A stretch of 64,000 bases of DNA. It comes from Methylomonas fluvii (lineage in GTDB: Bacteria; Pseudomonadota; Gammaproteobacteria; Methylococcales; Methylomonadaceae). The first letter of the stretch is position 1. Each line of letters opens with the position of its first letter. Below are positions 18,801 through 28,163 of this stretch, piece after piece. A model generated the notes under the pieces. The model saw only the letters and a program-made list of their open reading frames with translations, did not search any database and was not told the origin of the DNA. Both the position numbers and the translations under genes were made by a program. The DNA is taken from NCBI RefSeq assembly GCF_014850975.1, contig NZ_JACXST010000001.1, positions 1,054,001 through 1,118,000 on the forward strand, read 5' to 3'.

Positions 18801-21800
18801 CTGGGCGGTAACGACGAACTCCACGGCGGTCTTGGCAACGATAACTTGAGCGGCAATGCCGGCGATGATTTGCTACTGGGAGGATCGGAAAACGATACGC
18901 TAGATGGTGGTGCCGGCGACGATACTCTGGTGGGGGGCGATTACAGCGTCAACTACTACACCAATATCCGCTACTACGGAACCGAATACGATAATGGCGC
19001 CGATACCTACCGCTTCGGGCGTGGTAGTGGTCACGATACCATCATCGACTATGATAACGCTAGCTTCAATGTCGATAGATTGGTCTTTGCGGCTGACATC
19101 GCGCCGAGCGATGTGCAAGTCAGCATCAACGGTTTTGATCTGGATTTAGGTATTGCCGGCAGCGCTGACCGGGTCACGATCCAGGGATATTATTACTATA
19201 ACGAAAACACCGTCAGTCGGATCGAGCGCATCGAATTCGCCGACGGCACGGTGTGGACCGAAGCCGAGCTACGGGCAATGATCTTGGCCGGCAGCGATCA
19301 GGACGACACCATTCCGGCTTTTTTTACCGATGACATCATCACTGGCCAAGCGGGTAACGATCACATAGACGGGGGGCAAGGTAACGATCAGATAGAGGGC
19401 GGCATCGGAAGCGACCACATTGAAGGAGGCTTTGGGGACGATATTATCGATGGCGGCCAGGGTGACGACACGATCACCAACCAGATACCCTACTGGTATG
19501 GCAGCAGTAGCGGCAACGATACCTATCTATTCGGCCTTGGCTCCGGTCACGACACCGTGCTGGATACCGATTTAAAACATGTCGACACCGATACTGTCCG
19601 CTTTCACCCCAATGTAACACCGAGCGATGTGAGTATTTTGCGCGTAGCCAATAATCTGGTGTTGAGCATGGACAACGGCGCGGACAGTCTGACTATTCAG
19701 GATTGGTTTGCCTTCGATCGCGACGACAACAAAATCGAGCGCGTCGAATTCTCCGATGGCACGGCGTGGGATATTTCTTACCTGGAAAGTCATTTGAGTC
19801 TGATAGGTACCGAGTCAGACGATTATCTTAGAGGCGGCCGGCAGGGCGAAAGCTACGAAGGGCTAGCCGGCAACGATATGTTGTTCGGCGATGGCGGCGA
19901 TGACACCCTGCGCGGTGGCGACGGCAATGATAGAGCCTACGGCGGTTACGGTAACGATAGTGTGTATGGCGATGCCGGCAATGACATTTTGTACGGCGAA
20001 ACGGGCAGCGACATACTGGATGGCGGCAGCGGCGACGATATGCTTTACGGCGGTAGCCAATGGTCCACTAGCGAAGCAGGTAACGATATTTATCTGTTTG
20101 GCCGGGGATACGGGCACGACACCATCATCGATAGCGATGCCTCAATAGGTAATAGCGATACCATCCGTTTTGCCATCGATATTCTCCCCTCTGATGTGCT
20201 AGTCAGGCATCGCGGTAACGATCTCAGTTTTGTTATTCAGGAAACCGGCGAAACATTAACCGTCAAAAATTGGTTCAACCCACAACCGGGTCGGGAAGCC
20301 GCTAACCTGATAGAGCGTATCGAATTTACCGACGGCACGGTATGGACGGCTGCCGATGCGGTTGCCTTTAGTTTGATGGGCGGCTCCGGCGACGACGACA
20401 TCGTCGGTTACGCCACTGGCGATGCCATCACCGGCTTGGCAGGCAATGATCGGTTGTTTGGCGAAGCCGGCGACGATGAACTGATTGGCGGCTCCGGGGA
20501 TGATACTTTATCGGGGGGCCTAGGTAATGACATCCTGGACGGCGGTGCCGGCCAGGATGGCATGACTGGCGGTGTCGGTAACGATGGCTATAAATTCGGT
20601 TACGGTTATGGTCGCGACTCGATCTCGGATGCCGGAAGCTACGATGATATTAACGATTTCATCACGCTAGACGAGAGCGTGATTCCCACCGACGTGCGAC
20701 TCAGCCGCCAAGGGAATAATTTGGTGCTGACTTTGCAGGATTCGACGGATGTTTTGACGGTCAAAGACAGTTTTTATTCAGAACTGAATCAAATCGAGGA
20801 AATCCGCTTCGCTGATGGCACGGTCTGGAACCTTGACGTCATCAGGCAAAAAGTGTTGCTGGGTACCTCAGCCGATGACGAGCTGTTAGGGTTTTATACC
20901 AATGATGTTATCACCGGCGATGCCGGCGACGATATGTTGGACGGTGCATGGGGCGACGACACGCTGAGCGGTGGTCTCGGCAGCGATCTGCTCTATGGGG
21001 GTGGCGGTAACGATACTTACCTGTTTAATCCGGGCGATGGGCATGATGTTATCGATGAAGACGATGGGACGGATACTATAGGTCTTGGTACCGGCATTGC
21101 CACAACTGATGTCGCGCTGTCTTTCGACGGTAACGATTTATTGATCGGTATCGCCGGCGGCGCCGATAGCTTGCGTGTCATTAACTTTAACTATGGCGGC
21201 TGGAATCAGGTCGAGTTTTTGCAATTTGCCGACGGCACGCGCTGGAATGTCGATACGATAACCTTGTTAGCCAGTATTGCGGACAACAGTAACACACTGC
21301 TCGGTACCCCGAATGCGGATATTCTGGCAGGTACAGATGGGGCGAATATCATCATTGGCCTGGAAGGCGACGATACGCTGTTCGGCGCTGCCGGTGGCGA
21401 CGAAATCTATGCCGGAGACGGTAACGACACGCTGAACGGCGGAACGGGTAATGACGAGTTGTACGGTCAAGCCGGTAACGACACGCTACAAGACGAAGGT
21501 GGCGCAAACTGGCTCTATGGCGGCGAAGGCGATGACGTATTGCAAGGCGGCGCAGAAGAAGACACCTTGTATGGCAATAACGGTAATGACCAGCTACATG
21601 GCGGCGCCGGTCGCGATAGGCTGTATGGCGACGACACCTATGGTACGCCTGGCAATGATGTCCTAGCCGGTGGGGCTGGCGACGACGAACTCGTTAGCGG
21701 TCGCGGCGCCGATACGTATATTCTGAATCGCGGAGATGGCTTCGATCATATTCTGGCTGAACCGTTCAGATTTAGCGACGATGCTGTGGTATTCGGACCC

Positions 21801-24800
21801 GGCGTCAGTGCCGCCGATTTGTTGGTGCAAATCCGCGATGCGGGTTCGTCAGGGTATGGTGGTGGCTACGGTGGGTACGGCGGAGGTTATGGTAGCTCTT
21901 ACGGGGGAAGTTACGGCGGCGGATATGGTGGCGGTTACGGCGGCAATTATGGAGACGGACTGTTACTGGCTGTTGGCGTGGGCGGTAACGACGGTCTGTT
22001 GCTGGAATTGCAAAGTTATTACAGTGGTATCGATTACGGTGGCGGTTATGGTGGTAGCTATTACAGCTTCTATACCACGCTGCAAGATTTTGAAGTACGC
22101 CGTTTTGTATTTGCCGACGGCACTGAACTGACATTGGGCGAGGTTTTGGCACGGGCGGATGCTGGGGTGATAGGCAATCAGTACGGCAACAATGCGAACG
22201 AATTTCTGTTAGGTAGCGTGGCCGACGACGAGATTTATGGCTATGACGGTATCGATAAGATTGATGCCCGTGCCAATGAAGACATTATTGTTGGCGGTTA
22301 TGGCGATGATGTCATTGCAGCCGGTTACGGCGACGATTCGGTTTACGGGGATAGCGGAGACGATATCATAGCGGGTGGACGCGGCAATGATTATTCGTAT
22401 GGGGGTGACGGTAACAATACGTTTGCCTTTAATCGTGGTGACGGCGACGATTATCTGGATACCTATGCCAATAATGGAGCAATCAATACCCTAACGTTCG
22501 GCGTGGGTATTAATCCCAATGATATTTCCGCGACGGTGGATGCTCAAGGCAATTTGGTATTGCTGCTAGATGGCGGCGCGGGGGGTAGTATCACTTTACC
22601 TTGGTTCCGGGTGTGGGATGGTTATTCAGTACCTGAAGATCCGGCGGTTGCCCGGTTACAGTTTATTGATGCCGAGGGGCATGCACGTATTTTCGATTTG
22701 GCCGGACTGGTTGCGACCCAGGCACCGGGACTGATTTCGTCAGATCGCACGCAGCCACTCGCCATTTTTCATAATAACGCCTCGGAATTCGAATTGACGG
22801 GTACGGCTGCCCCAATGGGCGGTGGTTATGCGGTAGCGTATGCACAAACTGATGATCTATTTGGCACGCCTTACTACGCCAACGGCAATATTGGCACCGA
22901 TGGCGATGACCAAATTCTCGGCAACGAGAACGACGACATCGTGGATGCACAGGCTGGTAACGATGTGAACGCTACGGGTTCCGGCGACGATATTATTGAT
23001 GGTGGTGCCGGCGATGACAGGATAGAAGCGGGTAGCGGCGACGACCTCTTGATGGGAGGAATCGGTGACGATACGATTTTGGCTGGTTCAGGCGACGACG
23101 ACATCAATGCCGGACCGGGTGCCGATATTGCCGAAGGAGGGGAAGGTAACGATACCTACCACTTTAATGTGGGTGACGGTGATCTGACTATCATTGACGT
23201 AGCCGATGGCGACGGCAACCGTTTGATATTCGGTGAGGGTATAGATCCCGAGTCATTGACCTTGTCTTATGACGATAAGCTCAATTTGGTCATCAATACC
23301 GGCGCCGTGGGAGATATTGTCAGATTGAGTGGATTTACCCATGACTATCCCGATGAAGACAATGCGGTGGCCATTTACGAGTTTGCCGACGGCACTGAGC
23401 TTACTCATATCGAGTTACTGGCACGTGGTTTTGATTTGACGGGAACGGATGCGGACGATTACGTGGATGGCACCTTCCTGCAAGATCGTATCGTGGGTGC
23501 GGCAGGCAATGACTTTATAGTCGGCAGTCGGGGTAACGACACATTGCAAGGCGGTAACGGTAATGATGTTTACGTGTTCAATCTTGGCGATGGCATCGAC
23601 ACGATCACCGATTTGGCAGGTATCGATTCGGGTAATGAAATACGCTTTGGCAGCGGTATAACCCAGAGCGACTTACAGCTGAGTCTTGAAGATGATGTGT
23701 TAACAATCCACGTCGGTCCTTTCGGCGATCAAATTCGTTTGACCGGTTTTCAAGCGGCCGATCCTGAAGTCCTAACGCCGATTGAGCGTTTTCAGTTTAC
23801 CGATGGATCGAGTTTGGATTTTGCTGAGTTACTGGAGCTCGGTATAGAAATCGTCGGCACACCGAATAACGATGAACTGACAGGTAGTAATCAAGCAGAT
23901 ATTTTCCGCGCTCTAGCCGGTGACGACACAATGGACGGCGGTGCCGGCGACGATGTCTACCTGATCGGCACCGATGAAGGGACGGATAGCATTACCGATT
24001 CAGCCGAAGCCGGTGCCGGCAATACCTTGGTGTTTACCGCCGAGGATTTTGATGGTGACGCACTCGAATTGAGTCTGGATGCTGGAACGGGTACGTTAAT
24101 CCTTGACTATCCGGATGCAGACAATCAGGTTCGCCTATCCGGTTTCAATCGCAATGATCCATTCGGTGCGCATGCCATTGAGCATTACCAGTTAGGTGCT
24201 TCAGGACCATTAGTCAGTTACGCGGAGTTACTTGCACGCGGCTTCGATATCAACGGCACAACAGATAATGATGTGCTATTTGGCACCGCCACCACTGATC
24301 GAATATTCGGCTATGAGGGGAATGACCGTATTGAATCCGGTCCAGGTAACGATACGGCCGACGGCGGCGCGGGCGACGACAGCTATCTGTTTAATGTAGG
24401 TGACGGGGTGCTAACCATCGTTGATAGCGCCGAAATGGGTGCGGGCAACCAATTGGAGTTTGGTGCGGGTATCACACAGGAAGATTTGATCAACCATTTG
24501 CATTTCGAAGCTCCCACTAACGGCGAGCCGGGTTGGTTCATCATCCGTGTGGGAGACAACGGCGATGAGGTTCGTCTGCAAGGTTTCGATCCCAATGATG
24601 TCGAAAACAGCCCACGCGCTGTGGACAGTTTTCGATTTGCGGATGGTAGCGTAGTGGATTTTGGACAGCTGGTCAGAAGTACATTTGTCATACAGGGTGA
24701 TCAAAACGGGAATACTTTAAGCGGAACAAACCTGGGCGACCGCCTGTATGGTTATGAAAGTGTGGATAGTCTCTATGGCGGTGATGGTGACGACGTGTTG

Positions 24801-27800
24801 ACCGGCGGAAGTGGCGATGACACCCTACTGGGTGGTGCGGGCCGGGATGCCTACGTCTTTAACCTAGGTGACGGTATCGATACAATCCACGACGCCTTGC
24901 TGGATGGCTATGCTAATACCTTAAGTTTTGGAGAGGGTATAGGGCCTGACGATCTGACACTGGTGCGCGACGGCACTACGCTGACGGTGTCTTATGGTAA
25001 CCAAGGCGACGCAGTGCGTATTCTCAATTACGATCCTAGCGGCGTATTTGGTAGTCAAGTCATAGATCGCTTCGAATTTGCCGATGGCGGGGCATTGCCG
25101 ATTGAAGCCGCGCTCAATACCGGACCGGGCGTCGGTGTGGTATTGGCCGAACATATGGCTTGGGAAGATCAGCCGATACACTATCAAGTGCCAAGCGATC
25201 TGTTTGCCAATGCCAATAGCGCACTGATTTTGTCGGCCACCTTGGCTGATGGCAGTGCGTTACCGGCATGGTTGCATTTCGATCAAGCTACCGCGACATT
25301 CTCCGGTACGCCGGCAAACGAACAAGTTGGCAGCTATGCGATTCGGCTAACCGGTACCGACGCTTTCGGTGCGACGGCGGAAACGCAATGGAATTTGGCT
25401 ATCATAAACGCCAATGATGCACCAATCGTAGCAATTGACCCCAGCGATATTGTCGCTACTCAGGATCAAATGTTGACATTCACTCTGCCTGCCACGACTT
25501 TCGTCGATGTCGATCAGGGTGACCATTTGACGTACTCTGCCACGTTGCTGGATGGTTCAGCGCTGCCTGGTTGGTTAGCTTTTGATGCCGCATCGCTGAG
25601 CTTTAGCGGTACACCTGCGAATGCCGATGTCGGTAGCTTGGCTATTCGGCTCGCGGCCACGGATACATCCGGCAGTCATGTAACAGCCGATTTTGCCGTC
25701 AACGTGACGAACGTAAACGATACTCCGATATTGTTAACGCCTTTCGCTGATCAAATCGCAACCCAAAACCAGCCGTTTTTATTCACCCTACCTCCGGCGT
25801 CCTTTGTGGATATCGATGCCGGCGATACGTTAAGTTTCAGTGCGACGCTGATTGACGGGCAGCCTTTACCGGCTTGGCTGAGCTTTGACGCTCCCACACA
25901 AAGTTTCAGTGGTGCTCCAGGTAACAATGAAGTTGGGACATACTCGATCAAACTGTTGGTGAGCGATTCGGCCGGAAGTACTGCGGAAGATAGCTTTGTG
26001 CTAACCGTGCAAAATGTGAATGACGCGCCTTTCCTCACAACCCCGCTGATTAATCAGACAGCAACTCAGGATCAAGCTTTTCAATACACACTGCAGGCCG
26101 ACAGTTTCGTCGATATAGACGCAGCAGATGTCTTGAGTTATTCGGCGACCTTATCCAATGGTGCCGTATTGCCAAGTTGGTTGACGTTCGATGCGGCGTC
26201 TTTGAGTTTTTCCGGTACCCCGGCGAATAGTGATGTCGGCAATCTGAGTATCCGTTTGACAGCCACCGATTCAGTCGGCGCTAGCGCGACGGCTAATTTT
26301 GATCTCGCTATTGCCAATATCAACGATGCACCGATACTAGTGGTCCCGGTTCTCGATCAAGCGGCGCAGGAAGGTGTTGCTTTCGCTTATCAGATTCCGG
26401 CAAATGCCTTTATGGATATCGATGCGGGTGACTCGCTGAATTACGATCTAAGGTTGGCCGATGGCAGCGCATTGCCGAACTGGCTAAGTTTCGACAGTAC
26501 ATCGCGTACGTTAAGCGGTATGCCCGGTGCGCTGGATGTGGGTATCGTGTCGCTCCGTATAGTAGCAAGCGATGCTGGCGGTTTATCGGTAGTTGATGAT
26601 TTTGTGTTGAATATCGCGCCGAATGTGGTGCAAGGACAAATTATCAATGGTACCGACGGCGACGATATGCTCATCGGAACAGCCGGTGACGATACGCTCA
26701 ACGGTAAAGCGGGTCGGGATTGGCTGCAAGCAGCTTTAGGGGACGATACCCTGCTGTACTCAGTTGATGGCCGCTGGACCGACGATCACGAAGATCATGA
26801 GGATGACGAAAACGACCATCATCATGGATATGACGACGGCGAGCACTCATGCGAAGACGAATCCGAGCAGAGTACCAATGTTGGTAGTCCAGGATATCAA
26901 GGCACCGCTGAAACTGCCAGTCTGGCGGAGCGAAATCGGAGCTACGATATTTACAATGGTGGCGCCGGATATGACATCCTGAAGGCTACTTCGGGTAGCG
27001 ATGCTTTATTGCTGGATGATGATATCAGTCCTTACCCCGCTGGCCAGATAGGCCCCCGATTGCTCGGAATCGAAGAAATTCAAATGGGCGGTGGTGACGA
27101 CGTGGTCGATTTGACTAGCCGCCGCTATGGATATGGTGACATCAAAGTCGATGGCGGTAGCGGCAAAGACATAATCTGGGCGTCAGCCGGCAACGATCTT
27201 TTGCTGGGTGGTGGCGGTGACGATCGCATTGATGGCGGTGCTGGCTATGATGTATTGCAAGGCGGAACTGGTAACGACCAACTATCCGGCGGGTTCGGAA
27301 ATGACCTTTTGCAGGGGGGCTACGGCAACGACAGCTTACGAGACATTAATGGTCACAATTTGATGGATGGCGGAGCCGGCGACGATGACTTGTCTGTCTA
27401 CGGTAATGCTGCCGTTGTAATTGGTGGTATCGGCAATGACGAATTGGAGCTGTCCGGAGGCAGCAACGTGATTCTGTTCAATCGAGGAGACCGGTCGGAT
27501 ACGCTGGATTCCACAGGCGTGCGGGACGATACCTTGTCGCTTGGCGGCGGTATTCGCTATAGCGATTTAAAATTCCGTAAGAATGGGGGTGATCTGGTAT
27601 TGGACATGGGTAATGGCGATCGAATCAAATTCGAGGATTGGTATGATGGCGCCGGGCATAAAACGGTTCTCAATTTGCAGGTAGTGACAGAGGCCATGAC
27701 TGGATTTGATCAAAACTCAGCCAATCCGCTTATGGATAACAAAATCGAAACGTTTGATTTCACTGGTTTAGTCAATTCCTTTGATGCTGCTAGAGCGTCT

Positions 27801-28037
27801 AGGCCTGGTCTTTCCAGTTGGGCGCTGAGTAATGCCTTGAGCCAATTCCACTTAGGCGGTAGCGATACCGAAGCCTTCGGCGGCGACTTGGCTTATCAGT
27901 ACGGCAAAAATGGTAGTTTGAGCGGTATTAGCACTAGCGCCGCGCAAGAAACCATTGCGGCACCTGGATTGGGCACACAAACCCAAACTCTGCATTCTCT
28001 ATCCAGTTTGCAAGAAGGGATGACGAAGTTAGTGTAA
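15861..28037 (+). CDS. Giant type I-secreted RTX protein with N-terminal papain-like domain
   Basis: A 4058-residue secreted protein. Residues 1-150 look like a papain/NlpC-P60-like hydrolase: His30 in VGHMWYE and Cys114 in DNSCIDFTWKAL are candidate catalytic residues. A short hydrophobic stretch lies near 270-290, then a calcium-loop region (VLDLDGDGVETTG, near 303) that opens many RTX proteins. From about 775 to 3080 there are a dozen or more blocks of GGxGxDxLx nonapeptides, each followed by a haemolysin-related module ending in FADGTxW. Residues 3090-3590 hold five cadherin-like (He_PIG/CADG) domains, then more RTX repeats to 3900. The C-terminus has no repeats and should carry the uncleaved secretion signal. 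Two low-complexity inserts are listed separately. Export would use the ABC protein at 10316 and the adaptor at 29457. Action as toxin, adhesin or both is inferred. Confidence 0.92.
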   Translation: MYTVTIYIAGPGIPLRNDGTGSPGYSTVGHMWYEISDGSGETGLSYGFAPDENHHGQPFAPGQRYKDDSYNYLDHDYSKTIEISQEQYDALKAFGENPSGSDFNMDYDGLDNSCIDFTWKALSVGGLNPIGYEGFYWPTWNAPEVNLIVDATVAANLYKDLIISTINASGEHFIEIADELSKVYDRQKELSPGANANTPDSILDFLQRTTETANAVVQEYSSDVISQLSKIYDRQVELNAGQNPNLPASLLDFLSSVVGKFKNDLLSFIFTNPLYLMTPIGAIATFFTAAQAFVPRRDPLVLDLDGDGVETTGIGNVYFDHDADGVKTASGWVKADDGLLVLDRNGNGTIDTGRELFGDGTLLANGKAAADGFAALAQEDSNADGRIDASDARFADLRVWRDLNQDGVSQSGELFTLADLGIQSIALAHTTVNQALGNGNRLLGQADVNHNDGSTGKIAEINLAADTFRSQFSEPVPLAEGVSALPNLQGAGKVRDLQQAASQSTTVNALLTQYNQAATRSEQLALLDHLLSAWADTAGMANSMDQRDPAHFRVRYDSFGNVSRSSHLLPAAAVTANGGTLSPDGANDAFVDADYKALIASWNQKIHVLEAFNGRYFFNLPGQNQPGSSAILGLSTDYSYRPAVGEPSQRLLVNFAQAQLYALDQGYSALRETVYQNLLLQTRFKPLLDQVALKLDDNGIRLDFTALETTLTEKVQTNPVEGITDLIEFTRSTQQQFQGTDFKAWNILEDALRANPVTPELQQVFNTFGVRITAAGITRLDGSGAADILLGGDQADTLIGNDGNDVLLGGAGNDTLYDGNGDNILMGGGGNDLLQGGYAKDRLDGGSGDDTLKGGRGDDVYLFRRGSGQDVLSDGDGSNVLLLEGLTAADIQVEMLGRVEVRLRIIDTGETLTIQANSGFNGWWNAYNNPRELMRRSIPAIHFADGTVWNADELLRHTVAQPTEGDDVIQGSYAADTITGLGGNDELHGGLGNDNLSGNAGDDLLLGGSENDTLDGGAGDDTLVGGDYSVNYYTNIRYYGTEYDNGADTYRFGRGSGHDTIIDYDNASFNVDRLVFAADIAPSDVQVSINGFDLDLGIAGSADRVTIQGYYYYNENTVSRIERIEFADGTVWTEAELRAMILAGSDQDDTIPAFFTDDIITGQAGNDHIDGGQGNDQIEGGIGSDHIEGGFGDDIIDGGQGDDTITNQIPYWYGSSSGNDTYLFGLGSGHDTVLDTDLKHVDTDTVRFHPNVTPSDVSILRVANNLVLSMDNGADSLTIQDWFAFDRDDNKIERVEFSDGTAWDISYLESHLSLIGTESDDYLRGGRQGESYEGLAGNDMLFGDGGDDTLRGGDGNDRAYGGYGNDSVYGDAGNDILYGETGSDILDGGSGDDMLYGGSQWSTSEAGNDIYLFGRGYGHDTIIDSDASIGNSDTIRFAIDILPSDVLVRHRGNDLSFVIQETGETLTVKNWFNPQPGREAANLIERIEFTDGTVWTAADAVAFSLMGGSGDDDIVGYATGDAITGLAGNDRLFGEAGDDELIGGSGDDTLSGGLGNDILDGGAGQDGMTGGVGNDGYKFGYGYGRDSISDAGSYDDINDFITLDESVIPTDVRLSRQGNNLVLTLQDSTDVLTVKDSFYSELNQIEEIRFADGTVWNLDVIRQKVLLGTSADDELLGFYTNDVITGDAGDDMLDGAWGDDTLSGGLGSDLLYGGGGNDTYLFNPGDGHDVIDEDDGTDTIGLGTGIATTDVALSFDGNDLLIGIAGGADSLRVINFNYGGWNQVEFLQFADGTRWNVDTITLLASIADNSNTLLGTPNADILAGTDGANIIIGLEGDDTLFGAAGGDEIYAGDGNDTLNGGTGNDELYGQAGNDTLQDEGGANWLYGGEGDDVLQGGAEEDTLYGNNGNDQLHGGAGRDRLYGDDTYGTPGNDVLAGGAGDDELVSGRGADTYILNRGDGFDHILAEPFRFSDDAVVFGPGVSAADLLVQIRDAGSSGYGGGYGGYGGGYGSSYGGSYGGGYGGGYGGNYGDGLLLAVGVGGNDGLLLELQSYYSGIDYGGGYGGSYYSFYTTLQDFEVRRFVFADGTELTLGEVLARADAGVIGNQYGNNANEFLLGSVADDEIYGYDGIDKIDARANEDIIVGGYGDDVIAAGYGDDSVYGDSGDDIIAGGRGNDYSYGGDGNNTFAFNRGDGDDYLDTYANNGAINTLTFGVGINPNDISATVDAQGNLVLLLDGGAGGSITLPWFRVWDGYSVPEDPAVARLQFIDAEGHARIFDLAGLVATQAPGLISSDRTQPLAIFHNNASEFELTGTAAPMGGGYAVAYAQTDDLFGTPYYANGNIGTDGDDQILGNENDDIVDAQAGNDVNATGSGDDIIDGGAGDDRIEAGSGDDLLMGGIGDDTILAGSGDDDINAGPGADIAEGGEGNDTYHFNVGDGDLTIIDVADGDGNRLIFGEGIDPESLTLSYDDKLNLVINTGAVGDIVRLSGFTHDYPDEDNAVAIYEFADGTELTHIELLARGFDLTGTDADDYVDGTFLQDRIVGAAGNDFIVGSRGNDTLQGGNGNDVYVFNLGDGIDTITDLAGIDSGNEIRFGSGITQSDLQLSLEDDVLTIHVGPFGDQIRLTGFQAADPEVLTPIERFQFTDGSSLDFAELLELGIEIVGTPNNDELTGSNQADIFRALAGDDTMDGGAGDDVYLIGTDEGTDSITDSAEAGAGNTLVFTAEDFDGDALELSLDAGTGTLILDYPDADNQVRLSGFNRNDPFGAHAIEHYQLGASGPLVSYAELLARGFDINGTTDNDVLFGTATTDRIFGYEGNDRIESGPGNDTADGGAGDDSYLFNVGDGVLTIVDSAEMGAGNQLEFGAGITQEDLINHLHFEAPTNGEPGWFIIRVGDNGDEVRLQGFDPNDVENSPRAVDSFRFADGSVVDFGQLVRSTFVIQGDQNGNTLSGTNLGDRLYGYESVDSLYGGDGDDVLTGGSGDDTLLGGAGRDAYVFNLGDGIDTIHDALLDGYANTLSFGEGIGPDDLTLVRDGTTLTVSYGNQGDAVRILNYDPSGVFGSQVIDRFEFADGGALPIEAALNTGPGVGVVLAEHMAWEDQPIHYQVPSDLFANANSALILSATLADGSALPAWLHFDQATATFSGTPANEQVGSYAIRLTGTDAFGATAETQWNLAIINANDAPIVAIDPSDIVATQDQMLTFTLPATTFVDVDQGDHLTYSATLLDGSALPGWLAFDAASLSFSGTPANADVGSLAIRLAATDTSGSHVTADFAVNVTNVNDTPILLTPFADQIATQNQPFLFTLPPASFVDIDAGDTLSFSATLIDGQPLPAWLSFDAPTQSFSGAPGNNEVGTYSIKLLVSDSAGSTAEDSFVLTVQNVNDAPFLTTPLINQTATQDQAFQYTLQADSFVDIDAADVLSYSATLSNGAVLPSWLTFDAASLSFSGTPANSDVGNLSIRLTATDSVGASATANFDLAIANINDAPILVVPVLDQAAQEGVAFAYQIPANAFMDIDAGDSLNYDLRLADGSALPNWLSFDSTSRTLSGMPGALDVGIVSLRIVASDAGGLSVVDDFVLNIAPNVVQGQIINGTDGDDMLIGTAGDDTLNGKAGRDWLQAALGDDTLLYSVDGRWTDDHEDHEDDENDHHHGYDDGEHSCEDESEQSTNVGSPGYQGTAETASLAERNRSYDIYNGGAGYDILKATSGSDALLLDDDISPYPAGQIGPRLLGIEEIQMGGGDDVVDLTSRRYGYGDIKVDGGSGKDIIWASAGNDLLLGGGGDDRIDGGAGYDVLQGGTGNDQLSGGFGNDLLQGGYGNDSLRDINGHNLMDGGAGDDDLSVYGNAAVVIGGIGNDELELSGGSNVILFNRGDRSDTLDSTGVRDDTLSLGGGIRYSDLKFRKNGGDLVLDMGNGDRIKFEDWYDGAGHKTVLNLQVVTEAMTGFDQNSANPLMDNKIETFDFTGLVNSFDAARASRPGLSSWALSNALSQFHLGGSDTEAFGGDLAYQYGKNGSLSGISTSAAQETIAAPGLGTQTQTLHSLSSLQEGMTKLV
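18190..25120 (+). repeat. RTX nonapeptide arrays with haemolysin-related modules
   Basis: Coding repeats inside the giant gene. Each unit of roughly 130-170 residues has two to six GGxGNDxL-type nonapeptides, a YLFGRGSGHDTI-like linker, a beta-rich part with a DVxxxxxGNDL pattern, and ends in FADGTVWxxxxL. The calcium-binding nonapeptides fold outside the cell. Units diverge towards the 3' end (FADGTELxHxELLARG form), so the array is old rather than recently expanded. Confidence 0.85.
21850..22062 (+). repeat. Gly-Tyr-rich low-complexity insert in the RTX protein
   Basis: Bases 21856-21960 encode a run of GYGG, GGYG and SYGG units, and a shorter run (YGGGYGGSYY) follows at 22040. It lies within one haemolysin-related module, near residues 1998-2065. 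Such Gly-Tyr runs occur in adhesive and elastic proteins. The DNA repeat unit is GGTGGCTACGGT-like with variable third bases, so it is under protein-level rather than slippage control. Confidence 0.85.
25125..26640 (+). repeat. Five tandem cadherin-like (He_PIG/CADG) domains of the RTX protein
   Basis: Five repeats of about 100 residues. Each has the pattern FVDIDAGDxLSYSATLxDGxxLPxWLxFDxxxxxFSGTPxNxxVGxxxIRLxxxDxxG and ends in NxNDAP. They mark a stiff calcium-dependent stalk and are common in large adhesins. The five are diverged from each other at DNA level. Confidence 0.85.
26773..26880 (+). repeat. His-Asp-Glu-rich insert in the RTX protein
   Basis: Encodes a stretch near residues 3640-3672 containing DDHEDHEDDENDHHHGYDDG, with one of the few cysteines of the protein just behind (HSCEDE). 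The composition suggests a transition-metal or calcium site. It interrupts an RTX block. Confidence 0.8.
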
Positions 28038-28047
28038 ATCAGGTCAC

Positions 28048-28089
28048 GGGGTGGCGTAATGCAGTTTTCCGACTGCTTGACGGCACCCC
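28048..28089 (+). terminator. Hairpin after the RTX gene
   Basis: GGGGTGGCG and CGGCACCCC can pair around an inner GCAG/CTGC stem. No T-run follows, so it may be an attenuating or RNA-stabilising hairpin between the RTX gene and the glycosyltransferase gene rather than a full terminator. Confidence 0.3.
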
Positions 28090-28163
28090 AATACTAGGAT
28101 CTTCGTGTCTTTCAAAATAAATGCTTCCTGTGTAGGTTGCCAGGGGCATATGGATAGCATTGC

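Noticed and set aside
18190-28037. Tandem repeats in the RTX gene as a CRISPR array
   Set aside because: The repeats are in-frame protein repeats with variable bases and no conserved direct repeat with unique spacers; no cas genes are present.
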